Assembly (NCBI GenBank): GCA_035292505.1
Contig: DATDQA010000121.1
Span: 1-23,242 of the forward strand
Reading direction: 5' to 3'
DNA: 23,242 nucleotides
Source: DATDQA01 sp035292505
Lineage (GTDB): Bacteria; Bacteroidota; Bacteroidia; Chitinophagales; Saprospiraceae
Positions within the stretch are counted from its first letter, which is position 1. Every line of letters starts with the position of its first letter. Below, one piece after another: positions 9,101 through 15,590 of this stretch. The notes beneath the pieces are model-generated. The model saw only the letters and a list, made by a program, of their open reading frames with translations. It made no database searches and was not told the DNA's origin. Position numbers and translations under genes: made by a program.

Positions 9101-10302
9101 CAATCTCGAATGACTGCGGATCGGCGACAGATACTGTTATTATTATTGAGGACACGAATGGACCACAAGTCGATCTTGGACCTGATCTGCTGGCATGTGA
9201 AGGAGACATCGTGACGTTGAGTGCCGGCATTTCGGGAGTTGAATATCTCTGGCATACTTCGACAGGCTCGGTTTCGACAAGCTCAACCACCGCTGTCATC
9301 GCCTCTGATACCGTTTTCTTGACTATCTCGAATGCATGTGGTACTGATTCTGATACAATCGTCGTGGACATTTATGGGACGATACCAACTCCATCACTTG
9401 GTGCTGATACATTGCTTTGCGAAGGAGAAGTATTGCTATTGATATCGGATGCAGATGTGGAGACGAGTGTTGTTTGGCAGGATGGGTCTTTGTTATCAGC
9501 GTTCGTTGTTTCGCAGGCAGGCACTTACTCTCTTACAGAAGCAAATCATTGCGGAAGCGGGACGGATACAATTGTAGTAATGTTCGATAGCCCTCCGGCC
9601 GCTTTTGATCTTGGAGAAGATGCGGTAGTATGTCCGGGAGAGTTTGTTTTACTCATCGCGCCTGCTACGACTGATGTGATCACATGGCAGGATGGAAGTC
9701 ATGATGCGTCGTTTATAGCAGATCAGGAACAAGTCTATTCTCTCCAGCTTTCAAATAATTGTGGAGTTACTAGCGATGAGGTGTCTTTATCATTCGATGA
9801 TGATATTCCCGAGCTTTCATTGGACCAGACAATATCGCTCTGTGATGATGAAGTGATCGTCCTTGATGCAACACAACCATTTATTGCAACCTATGCGTGG
9901 AGCACTGGCGGCATTCTTCCAAGTATTCAAATCAGCACACCAGGTGACTACTCCGTCAGTGTTTCAACGAATTGCTACACAGTGCATGAATCTGTTGAAG
10001 TGATTTCCGATACTGATTGCAATCACACGCTCTTCATTCCCAATGTATTCTCACCAAATGGTGATAATGTAAACGATGAATGGATGGTAATGTTTGATGA
10101 TCCTGCTGTCACGAGCATCGAGTGCAAGATTTTTGACCGATGGGGAGATAAGATTTATGAAACGACGACAACCCCCATTGAATGGGACGGACGGTTCAAT
10201 GATCAAGCGATGTTATCAGGAGTATATGTGTATGTACTCAAACTGAACTATACGGAAGCTGAGACGAAGCTTTTGTCGGGTGATATTACACTGATTCGAT
10301 AG
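6133..10302 (+). CDS. Giant secreted multi-module (Ig/PKD-like) adhesin-like protein, paralogue of 700-4599
   Basis: 1389 residues from the ATG at 6133. The frame is open back to 5929, but MKRIIHILTIISTTWA at 6133 gives a signal peptide directly before NLVPNPSFEVY, exactly as in the paralogue. Residues 22 to about 225 are the N-terminal beta-rich domain, followed by 15 Cys-paired modules of the LxLGADxxLCPGE, WQDGS, YxLTISNxCG, SDxIxV type. Residues 1296-1389 are a type B sorting domain (FIPNVFSPNGDNVND, IFDRWGDKIYE, GVYVYVLKL, SGDITLIR). Modules 8-15 pair one-to-one with modules 7-14 of the paralogue; for example both have SSDVQSWLW. The extra module is therefore among modules 2-5; module 5, with the longer LSDVDHAQAWEW stretch, is a candidate. 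Modules 7, 10 and 12 carry in-frame repeat insertions. Probable surface adhesion role; ligand unknown. Confidence 0.92.
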   Translation: MKRIIHILTIISTTWAEHAVCQNLVPNPSFEVYTECPPGGNTGEPLQCIPWTQANEATADYFNVCSPPGEAGIPTNFAGEQWPVTGVAYVGGCSRSFGVNYREYVQTQLDNPLVADAAYQVSFYISPGEELCATQPFGALFTVGIPVYDGESVLDYPPQIEVNGGFLNNYADWTLISRCFIAEGGEYYITIGNFRDDSETPIEPGCNGTVAYYYIDQVTVIEMPLSEEEFFLEPVTACGSYTINPGSAQNYLWSDGTTNPTLTVIESGTYYVTLSDACAFSYGEIEVTIIPDSPPVVLPNDTLLCSGESLDISLDPDAGIYVWQDQSNDNEYTITQEGLFVVTLTDDCDMTSDTINVSFMDPPPAFSLGQDTLICDGDAFVISFDPSLGDFEWQDQSTSSSYTINDDGIYALTISNMCGEVSDEMNVDFVEQIIFSIGPEQMTLCDGNEFQIDLDPSLGEFLWSDDSEGNTFTITEAGMVSVTVSNICYSVTDEMLVEVLYQPEFTLGADITVCAGDLPITLDLSDVDHAQAWEWTGGSTQSIFQVTLPGTYSVTISNDCFAMSDEIVITIADADPVVILPADQLLCPGQTFILDADGLMGIYSWQDMSTADTFLVTAPGVYALTVTNICGSDADSIVIDYISVLAPPDLGSDFSLCPGETGVLYANVDGVLFLWTDVSTGSTSGTDSLMITSSGVYVLQISDACSSASDTIVITSNANPPNVDLPASVDLCQGDTVVIDAGVTGVQYLWSDASQLSSLSIHDPGSYSLTVSNACGSDADTIVILDAGPAPTVLLGADLSLCPGDVVNVIPVSSDVQSWLWQDSSTSSSLNVSSAGIVYVQGTNQCGLANDTINVTMLPATPPLDLGAYLSICPGETVTLTITEPNVDILWHASTGSAASDTTSTNPEFSLDTSGLITATISNACGSASDSVLVSLLDAAPSLDLGADQSLCPGETISFDPGINDVEYLWQDGSHGTSFQTTQSGTIILTISNDCGSATDTVIIIEDTNGPQVDLGPDLLACEGDIVTLSAGISGVEYLWHTSTGSVSTSSTTAVIASDTVFLTISNACGTDSDTIVVDIYGTIPTPSLGADTLLCEGEVLLLISDADVETSVVWQDGSLLSAFVVSQAGTYSLTEANHCGSGTDTIVVMFDSPPAAFDLGEDAVVCPGEFVLLIAPATTDVITWQDGSHDASFIADQEQVYSLQLSNNCGVTSDEVSLSFDDDIPELSLDQTISLCDDEVIVLDATQPFIATYAWSTGGILPSIQISTPGDYSVSVSTNCYTVHESVEVISDTDCNHTLFIPNVFSPNGDNVNDEWMVMFDDPAVTSIECKIFDRWGDKIYETTTTPIEWDGRFNDQAMLSGVYVYVLKLNYTEAETKLLSGDITLIR
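8165..8180 (+). repeat. REP-like sequence in frame in module 7
   Basis: TTTCGACAGGCTCAAC follows TGGACAGACG and encodes VSTGST. The partner module in the first giant gene reads WNDLSTDNT and is about 5 residues shorter up to the conserved Cys. Confidence 0.65.
8810..8825 (+). repeat. REP-like sequence in frame in module 10
   Basis: CTTCGACAGGCTCAGC after TGGCACG is the same 16 bases as at 3767-3782. It encodes W-HASTGSA. The partner module (module 9 of the first giant gene) reads WSNGSTDTSF and is about 10 residues shorter between the Trp and the following Ser-Gly. Confidence 0.75.
9257..9292 (+). repeat. Double REP-like sequence in frame in module 12
   Basis: CTTCGACAGGCTCG is followed at once by a second copy, GGTTTCGACAAGCTCAACC, giving W-HTSTGSVSTSSTTA. 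The partner module in the first giant gene reads WNDGSVASQY. The two half-copies in direct succession are unlike ordinary module sequence. Confidence 0.75.
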
Positions 10303-10324
10303 TTCCCCATTGCAATTTTCATTT

Positions 10325-10356
10325 CCCGCCTTCACTGCGTTTCGGACGGGCAGGGA
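10325..10356. repeat. GC-rich insertion in the spacer before the orphan tail
   Basis: The spacer after the stop at 190 runs ATTGCAATTTT...TTTATTTTGATTGATC without interruption. The matching spacer after 10302 has about 32 extra bases, from CCCGCC to GGACGGGCAGGGA, with CCCG/CGGG ends that can pair. It looks like a small palindromic element inserted after the duplication. Confidence 0.55.
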
Positions 10357-10378
10357 TTTTTATTTTGATTGATCCAAT

Positions 10379-10542
10379 CGGTGGGGAGATCTTGTGTTTG
10401 AGACAACAACGGCACCTGTTCTTTGGGAAGGTCATCTAATGAAGAAACGGTGTTGCCTGGAGTGTATGTGTATGTTCTCAAACTTGAAAGTGACAAAAGT
10501 GAAGTAAACTTTGTGTCCGGAGATTTGACAGTGATACGTTGA
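10379..10542 (+). pseudogene. Orphan, frameshifted sorting-domain tail (copy 2)
   Basis: In one frame from 10379 the DNA reads RWGDLVFETTTAPVLWEGHL. After a shift by one base near 10437-10442 it continues as EETVLPGVYVYVLKLE and SGDLTVIR, ending in TGA at 10540-10542. The start of the sorting domain and everything upstream are missing. It sits 76 bases after the stop of the giant gene, mirrors the stump at 207-404, and is followed by the same GAGGACTC. It is a dead remnant. Confidence 0.8.
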
Positions 10543-10600
10543 GGACTCACCCCCGTGCACTGGTTTGGAGAATGGAGAATTCGGAATTGAGAATTTCCTG

Positions 10601-11629
10601 CTACTTCTTTATTTCAAAAATAAACGTCAACCTTCCGCATTGCTCGCGTGGTGCGGAAGGATCTTCATCAAAGAGGTACATCTTTGCGTATTCCTCTGCT
10701 TTGGCTGAGAGAACTTTGCTCCGGATGGTAGAGTTGGGTGAGTCGAATTTTGCAAAGACAACTTTACCCAGTTGATCCACACAGAGGTTGATAACCATTT
10801 TACCCGGCAAATCCGCAATTTGTGCAATAGGTGCACGCTTGATGACTTTGCGATTGAAGAGGCCATCTCCCGCGAAATCCCCCCAATACAGTCCTTTGCC
10901 TTCTTGTCCTGTGCCCGTATCCTTGCCTGCGTTACCTTTTCCTGAACCAGTGCCATCAGGAAACGAACCATCACCAAAAGGATCATAGCCACTGTCCTCT
11001 CCCTGACCATCAGGGGCATTTCCGCTTGTACCTTTTGTATTGTTCTTTCCCGAGCCAGATTCCTGACTATTTCCAAAATCAAACGAGGCCGGGGCTCCCT
11101 GATCGGACGATTCCTTGTCGGCGATATGCCACGTTACTTGCTGCTGGAGGGCAGGGTTGGGTTTTTCTTTGAATGCCTCCACTCTGTCTACCTCAATTCT
11201 TTCCGTGACCTCAAGTGGTTGTTCAAAAAACTTATCTGCTTTTGGAGAATTTGTCCTTGTTGGTGGCAGCACTACTTCGGGAGTTGCCTGTGTCATCGTA
11301 ATACTCCGTGATGGTACGGGCATTGTGGCGGCAGGTTGAATGCTGGATACGGTAACCACTGCTAGCTGTTCACGTGGCGTTTGCGTCTCCGAAGCTGTCT
11401 CTGACTCCGCACTTGCTGCTTCGGATTCGCTCCCGGATTGCTTTGTAGAACTATCATCAAAATAAGGTCGCTCAAAGCGGATTGCAATAGCCTGTGACAG
11501 ATCTTCCTCTTGCAGATCCTGTATCATGAATGGGAGAAAGCATAGTAAAAGCAACAGGGCGTGAATAATGATGGAAATAGTCCAGCCTCTCCGCCTGTCT
11601 GCGATGGATAGTTGGTGACTTACGTACAT
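10601..11629 (-). CDS. TonB-like energy transducer protein
   Basis: 342 residues. A short basic N-terminus (ADRRRGW) precedes one membrane helix at about residues 17-38 (IIIHALLLLLCFLPFMI). Next comes a long Ser/Glu/Pro-rich linker and a Gly/Asp-rich low-complexity stretch of about 60 residues (GSGKGNAGKDTGTGQEGKG). The C-terminal domain of about 90 residues begins APIAQIADLPGKMVINLCVD and ends RLTFIFEIKK. This layout (inner-membrane anchor, extended periplasmic linker, globular C-terminus) matches TonB-like proteins that transmit proton-motive force to outer-membrane receptors. The usual exbB/exbD partners are not in the window, so it may serve another complex. It lies 168 bases after the lipoprotein gene on the same strand. 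Family assignment rests on architecture and C-terminal pattern. Confidence 0.72.
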   Translation of the reverse strand: MYVSHQLSIADRRRGWTISIIIHALLLLLCFLPFMIQDLQEEDLSQAIAIRFERPYFDDSSTKQSGSESEAASAESETASETQTPREQLAVVTVSSIQPAATMPVPSRSITMTQATPEVVLPPTRTNSPKADKFFEQPLEVTERIEVDRVEAFKEKPNPALQQQVTWHIADKESSDQGAPASFDFGNSQESGSGKNNTKGTSGNAPDGQGEDSGYDPFGDGSFPDGTGSGKGNAGKDTGTGQEGKGLYWGDFAGDGLFNRKVIKRAPIAQIADLPGKMVINLCVDQLGKVVFAKFDSPNSTIRSKVLSAKAEEYAKMYLFDEDPSAPREQCGRLTFIFEIKK

Positions 11630-11691
11630 ACCGATTGGTTCTAAGCCGGCAATTTTTATGCAATATAACTGCCTGCGGGGTGAAGATATTG

Positions 11692-11747
11692 TTCAGTCCG
11701 CAGCTTGCCCGAATCCGACGCAGGAGGAGGCGGTCTTCAGTCCGCAG
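11692..11747. repeat. Short direct repeats in the gap upstream of the TonB-like gene
   Basis: TTCAGTCCGCAG occurs at 11692-11703 and again at 11736-11747. Just after, 11762-11790 contains hexamer-like repetition (CACTTG CACTTG, then TTTGAGTTTG). The gap of 168 bases between two same-strand genes has no credible ORF of its own. It may be repeat-derived intergenic DNA. Confidence 0.45.
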
Positions 11748-11797
11748 TCCACTAAGACTGCCTTGCACTTGCACTTGAATTTGAGTTTGCGCTTTCA

Positions 11798-12427
11798 TTA
11801 TTCATTCTTCCTCTCATACATATCATTCAAGGTAAGATAATGCAAGGCGATGAAGAGCCTCATCCGGAGGTCCTCCATGTTGTACTGCTGATAATTATAG
11901 AGAACAGTCTCGATCATCACTTTCGAAATCTTATGTTCCTGACTCAGTGATAGACGATAAGCTTCGAGGATCTGATAGTCCGTTTTCAGTTCTTCCAGAA
12001 AACGCATGTATTTACCATCGAAGCTCAGGTTCATACGCACTGTTGTATCGCCGGTCTCCTGATTCACTGCAGTCCCCCGCAGCCAGATTTCTTTGAACGC
12101 CGCATCACTGAGATGGGTATACATTTCTTTTTGGGCATCAAACGGTACAGGCACATAGATCACTCCGGTAGTCTGCGCTGAAGCGACATTATTAAAGAAG
12201 GCCTGGTAACAATCCCTGATACTGTCTGGATTCACCTGCAACAAGTCGCAAACCTGATGTTCAAAAAAATCCAGAATGGTTGTCAGGTCCAGGATTTCGG
12301 CCTCGGTGAAAACGGCTTTGATGGTTGGATCTGCTGCAAGCCCGGATGACTTTTCACTGCAGGCTTGCATAAATCCCAAACCACCGAGGACAAGGACAGA
12401 CCAGGCGAGATGGGTGATCCTCTTCAT
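11798..12427 (-). CDS. Predicted outer-membrane or periplasmic lipoprotein, function unknown
   Basis: 209 residues when started at the ATG at 12427, which gives MKRITHLAW, a hydrophobic core and a lipobox ending FMQAC with Cys23 as the lipid anchor. The frame stays open to an ATG at 12454, but the longer form puts nine extra polar residues before the signal peptide. The mature protein is helix-rich and charged, with YTHLSDAAFKEIWLR, a beta-like stretch GDTTVRMNLSFDGKYMRF, and a helical C-terminus ending LNDMYERKNE. I see no catalytic motif and do not recognise the family. It is on the same strand as, and upstream of, the TonB-like gene, so co-transcription is possible, but the 168-base gap with repeats argues against tight coupling. 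Confidence 0.75.
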   Translation of the reverse strand: MKRITHLAWSVLVLGGLGFMQACSEKSSGLAADPTIKAVFTEAEILDLTTILDFFEHQVCDLLQVNPDSIRDCYQAFFNNVASAQTTGVIYVPVPFDAQKEMYTHLSDAAFKEIWLRGTAVNQETGDTTVRMNLSFDGKYMRFLEELKTDYQILEAYRLSLSQEHKISKVMIETVLYNYQQYNMEDLRMRLFIALHYLTLNDMYERKNE

Positions 12428-12531
12428 TGATCTGTGTTGCATCTTTTTTTTCACGCGCGCAAGATAAGTTCATTATCCCTGAGGAGGTACAGGTATCACC
12501 TTGTCTATCTGATGTGGGTACCTGGCGGACA

Positions 12532-12548
12532 CCACGCCTTCTGCGTGG
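12532..12548. repeat. Perfect hairpin CCACGC-CTTCT-GCGTGG
   Basis: A six-base perfect stem with a five-base loop, about 80 bases past the stop of the leftward GH16 gene and about 105 bases upstream of the lipoprotein ATG. There is no U-run on either strand, so a factor-independent terminator is uncertain. The surrounding GGCGGACACC...GGCAGGATGG looks like repeat-type intergenic DNA. Confidence 0.45.
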
Positions 12549-12628
12549 CAGGATGGGTCCGTCGCTACATTGTTTTCAAATGCTATACGATTCTGTTATA
12601 CAGGGAAAATTAGTCGCAACACTCAATT

Positions 12629-13435
12629 TCATTGATACACGCGCACATAGTCAATTTCCATTCTTTGCGGCCAGATAGCAACGTCAATTCCCTGCTGTCC
12701 ACCCCAGGTGCCGCCCACTGCAATATTCAGGATGAGGTAAAACGGTGCATCAAATGGCCATTCGGCATACGTCGCATGTTCGTTGTCAAAGGTCATGTAA
12801 GGGATATCATCCATCAGGAATTGAATCTGTTCAGCGGTCCATTCTATTGTATAATTGTGAAAAGTTTTTTCAAAGAGATTCTCGAATTCCATAATTCCTG
12901 CCGTGCGCTGTGTGCCATCGACATGGTTATATGCCTGAGTATGGACACTACCATAGACATGATTGGGTTCGTGTCCGACATGCTCCATGATATCGATCTC
13001 TCCGCTTGCAGGCCATCCACCGTACCGTTGTTCTGATGAAAGCATCCAGATCGCAGGCCAGGTGCCTCGGCCGGACGGGAGCTTTGCCCGTACTTCGATG
13101 CGGCCATATTTCCAGTCAGCCTTTCCGCGCGTAACAAGCTTGCCTGATGTATAGTGTCGCGTTTCATAGTTCTCCTTGCGCGCTTCGATGATCAACATGC
13201 CATTTTGGACTCTGACGTTTTCAGGTCTCTGCGTATAGTACTGGAGTTCCTGATTGCCCCATCCGCACAGCAGTGGACAACCGTCGCCGATGTCGTATTG
13301 CCATTTGGTGGAATCAGGGGATCCGAAATAATTGAATTCATCAGACCAGACGAGATTACGTTCGGGATGATCGACCACTATACACGGGTAAAACAACGAC
13401 GAAGCCAGTGCGATACTGAGCAGTTGAATGATCAT
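12629..13435 (-). CDS. Glycoside hydrolase family 16 protein (laminarinase / endo-beta-1,3-glucanase type)
   Basis: 268 residues: a short export signal (MIIQLLSIALASSLFYP) and one GH16 beta-jelly-roll domain from NLVWSDEFN (residue 27) to the end (MEIDYVRVYQ). The GH16 signature GEIDIMEH is complete at residues 145-152, with Glu146 as nucleophile, Asp148 as the assisting residue and Glu151 as acid/base. Other family landmarks are LVTRGKADWKYGRIEVRAKL, GTWPAIWML, the YNHVDG region and LNIAVGGTWGG. The extra residue in the E-x-D-x-x-E spacing and the WPAIWML loop point to laminarin or mixed-linked glucan rather than agar or carrageenan, though the exact substrate is inferred. There is no sorting domain and no carbohydrate-binding module. 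It stands alone with no SusC/SusD pair, so this is not a classical polysaccharide utilisation locus. Confidence 0.93.
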   Translation of the reverse strand: MIIQLLSIALASSLFYPCIVVDHPERNLVWSDEFNYFGSPDSTKWQYDIGDGCPLLCGWGNQELQYYTQRPENVRVQNGMLIIEARKENYETRHYTSGKLVTRGKADWKYGRIEVRAKLPSGRGTWPAIWMLSSEQRYGGWPASGEIDIMEHVGHEPNHVYGSVHTQAYNHVDGTQRTAGIMEFENLFEKTFHNYTIEWTAEQIQFLMDDIPYMTFDNEHATYAEWPFDAPFYLILNIAVGGTWGGQQGIDVAIWPQRMEIDYVRVYQ

Positions 13436-13587
13436 GGGGCGAAAGTAGAGGAAGCAGAGGAAATCATAGAATCAGGTAAAGCTGGCTAACCGGCAAAATC
13501 GGTGAAATGGGAAATTCATTCTCGCGACTTTTACCCTAAGCCAACAGCGAACCGCAAAAAGCCATTAGCCTTATTACCGCATCTCTA

Positions 13588-15228
13588 TCAACGGCTGAGT
13601 TCATTTATCCTCGATTGCAATGCATCGATCTGCCGTTGTTGAGCTACGATTTGTTGGGCATTCTCTTCTCTCAAAGTTGCATTTTCACTTCTGAGCTCTT
13701 CGATTTGCACTTGTTGCCCACCTACCCGGTCGGCAAGTTCCTGTACTGCTTTCACAAGAGGGACGACAAATGTGCCATAGCGTAATCCATAAAAGTCTTT
13801 ATCATTCTTTGGTGCATCAACGCCGCTGAAATCATAACCAAGAGCTTTGGCTGTCTCCTCCACTTCCTGCGCGATGAAGCCTGAATAGACAATCTTCTCC
13901 TTGTCGTATCCGAGCACAGCGAGAGATGAGTCACGCTCATGATAATGCTCAGCCCACCAGTCGTCGATCGCGTGCAGGTCCAGGTGATAGGTAACAGGTC
14001 TCAGGGCTTTGATAAATTCCAGGCCGACAACATCCTCAACTACATTTCTTTTAAATCGCGTATCACTCACATCCGTCCAGGGCTCATAACCTCCAATGCT
14101 CGTCACTGAGCTATTGCCGATACGGACCTGGTTTCCTGCGGTGCAGTCGGCATTGTAACCAAGTCCTGCGGAATTATTATAGTCCGCTCCGGTAGAATTA
14201 CTGGAATGTCCATAAGCAGTACGTTGATCGCCTGTCGTGTTGGTGAGCAGAGCATCATGCCCGCTGGCAATGTTCCTGAAACCAGTCGTATTGTTGAACA
14301 GAGCCTGGAATCCCATGGCTACATTTTCAAATCCACTGGTATTTGCAAACAGTGCCTCACTTCCACAGGCGGTGTTACTATTGGCATCGTTGCTCCACAA
14401 TGCCCGGAAGCCATTTGCGGTGTTATTATCGCCTGAGTTATTGTAATCCAGAGATTGATACCCAGTCGCTGTGTTGTTAGTTCCCGTCCCGTTTTGGAGC
14501 ATTGCATTAATTCCGATTGCCGTGTTGTTAAATCCAGAACTGTTGTAATACAAAGTATATGGCCCAATGGCTGTGTTGTAAACTCCTGTAGTATTGTTAA
14601 ACATTGCCTTATATCCGTAGGCTGTATTGGTGTAGCCAGTGGTGTTGTTTTTAAGAACCTGATGTCCGTAGGCAGTGTTCTCGTGACCTATTGTGTTCGT
14701 ATACATTGCCTCATATCCGGTGGCATTGTTGGTGTAACCTGTCGTGTTGAAATGCAGCGCATCCTTTCCAGTGGCGTTATTGTAGAAGCCTGTCGTATTT
14801 GATTCACCTGCCCCGGAGCCCACGTATGTATTACTGTAAGGTAAATCTATTTTTCCTGCTTGCTGATTATTTGCTTTAAACAACAAGGATTGATTGTTGG
14901 TCGTACCAATGAAGTCTGTGCTGCCGGCATAGTTTCCAGACTTGCCCCAGCCAGTCATGCTTGTCAATAGATTTACCCAGGATGTACTATCGCGCAGCCA
15001 AAATGACTCCGTGTTGAGGTCGTACACGAGCAAACCTAGCGCCGGCGCTGCTATTGCTGTACGTTGCGCACTGGTCATGCGCGGCACGAGCATCCCTTTG
15101 TCGGTAGACTTTATATCGAGCATGGCACTTGAATCAGGGATAGAATTATCCGTGTTGATGGCAACCGCCTGGGAGGCGAGATTCGTCCAGAGTGCGAGCA
15201 CGCAGGAGAAGAGAACTAATCCTTTCAT
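13588..15228 (-). CDS. Tail-fibre-type surface protein with S74 chaperone domain (about 12 repeats)
   Basis: 546 residues from the ATG at 15228, giving a signal peptide (MKGLVLFSCVLALWTNLASQ). An in-frame ATG at 15381 would place the signal peptide 51 residues inside, so it is rejected. Residues 21-140 are a shared N-terminal region (INTDNSIPDSSAMLDIKSTD, GMLVPRMTSAQR). Residues 144-346 hold about twelve 17-residue NTTGxxNTAxGxxALxx units, as in trimeric beta-roll heads. From residue 388 comes a peptidase S74 intramolecular chaperone domain: SDTRFKRN with Ser388 and Lys393, IAQEVEE, YGLRYGTFVVPLVKAVQ, then a coiled coil (about 500-545). In this family the chaperone drives trimer assembly and then cuts itself off. 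The last 160 residues are very close to those of 18959-20701. Confidence 0.85.
   Translation of the reverse strand: MKGLVLFSCVLALWTNLASQAVAINTDNSIPDSSAMLDIKSTDKGMLVPRMTSAQRTAIAAPALGLLVYDLNTESFWLRDSTSWVNLLTSMTGWGKSGNYAGSTDFIGTTNNQSLLFKANNQQAGKIDLPYSNTYVGSGAGESNTTGFYNNATGKDALHFNTTGYTNNATGYEAMYTNTIGHENTAYGHQVLKNNTTGYTNTAYGYKAMFNNTTGVYNTAIGPYTLYYNSSGFNNTAIGINAMLQNGTGTNNTATGYQSLDYNNSGDNNTANGFRALWSNDANSNTACGSEALFANTSGFENVAMGFQALFNNTTGFRNIASGHDALLTNTTGDQRTAYGHSSNSTGADYNNSAGLGYNADCTAGNQVRIGNSSVTSIGGYEPWTDVSDTRFKRNVVEDVVGLEFIKALRPVTYHLDLHAIDDWWAEHYHERDSSLAVLGYDKEKIVYSGFIAQEVEETAKALGYDFSGVDAPKNDKDFYGLRYGTFVVPLVKAVQELADRVGGQQVQIEELRSENATLREENAQQIVAQQRQIDALQSRINELSR
14191..14799 (-). repeat. Array of about 12 units of 51 bp (17 residues)
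   Basis: In-frame tandem units inside the 546-residue protein, from NTTGFYNNATGKDALHF to NTTGDQRTAYGHSS. Unit 9 is one residue short (NDANS-NTACG). Units are diverged from one another more than in the 33-unit gene, suggesting an older array. Confidence 0.85.
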
Positions 15229-15370
15229 AGTATGGATTTTCTTGAGATACCAAATACGAATGGCAGGGAATACTTCAAAGAACGAAAGAGAATAAGACCT
15301 GATACATTTGATCATTGTCAGATCAAGATAGTACAATTCAGGTTTGTCTGATGTATTGGACATGAGGATA

Positions 15371-15510
15371 GGGTATGACAAATTGCACTAACCTTGGTTC
15401 ACTGCCAGCGCGCACCTCTTCCCCTAGTGCCTCCGCAGAGTAGCTTCGGCGCTCGCGGAAAAGGTCTACCCGCGCGATTTGGTTGTTCTTGTGCAATTTG
15501 TTATACACCC
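15371..15510. mobile_element. 140-bp MITE-like element with terminal inverted repeats and 9-bp target duplication
   Basis: The left end is GGGTATGACAAATTGCAC (15371-15388). The right end, read on the other strand, is GGGTGTATAACAAATTGCAC (15491-15510). They agree except for a 2-base gap and one substitution. ATGAGGATA flanks the element on both sides (15362-15370 and 15511-15519), as expected for a target-site duplication. The interior is GC-rich, unlike the AT-rich flanks, and holds no transposase. It lies between the stop of the 890-residue gene and the start of the 546-residue gene. An ORF of 69 codons crosses it but starts and ends in flanking DNA and is not a gene. The parent transposase family cannot be named from this. 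Confidence 0.82.
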
Positions 15511-15519
15511 ATGAGGATA

Positions 15520-15550
15520 GATTTGACAACTTTAGGTAAGGTGTCAAATC
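15520..15550. terminator. Hairpin with 9-bp perfect stem past the 890-residue gene
   Basis: GATTTGACA (15520-15528) pairs with TGTCAAATC (15542-15550) around a 13-base loop, about 40 bases after the stop of the leftward gene. No U-run follows, so it may be a factor-dependent terminator or just a dyad. The MITE-like element abuts it directly. Confidence 0.35.
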
Positions 15551-15590
15551 TCATAATCAATGGTTGTTATTTTTTTATACTGCCTCTATA

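Noticed and set aside
11472..11798. 108-codon - strand frame overlapping the start of the TonB-like gene
   Set aside because: It is a different frame starting in repeat-type intergenic DNA and shows no domain. The TonB-like frame has the membrane anchor and C-terminal domain.
12526..12560. Factor-independent terminator for the GH16 gene
   Set aside because: The hairpin is good but no U-run follows on either strand, so it is listed only as a hairpin.
12629..13435. Polysaccharide utilisation locus
   Set aside because: The GH16 enzyme is alone. No SusC/SusD-like pair or other carbohydrate enzymes occur in the window.
15229..15381. Longer start for the 546-residue fibre gene
   Set aside because: It would put 51 residues before a clear signal peptide, and the extension reaches into the MITE-like element.
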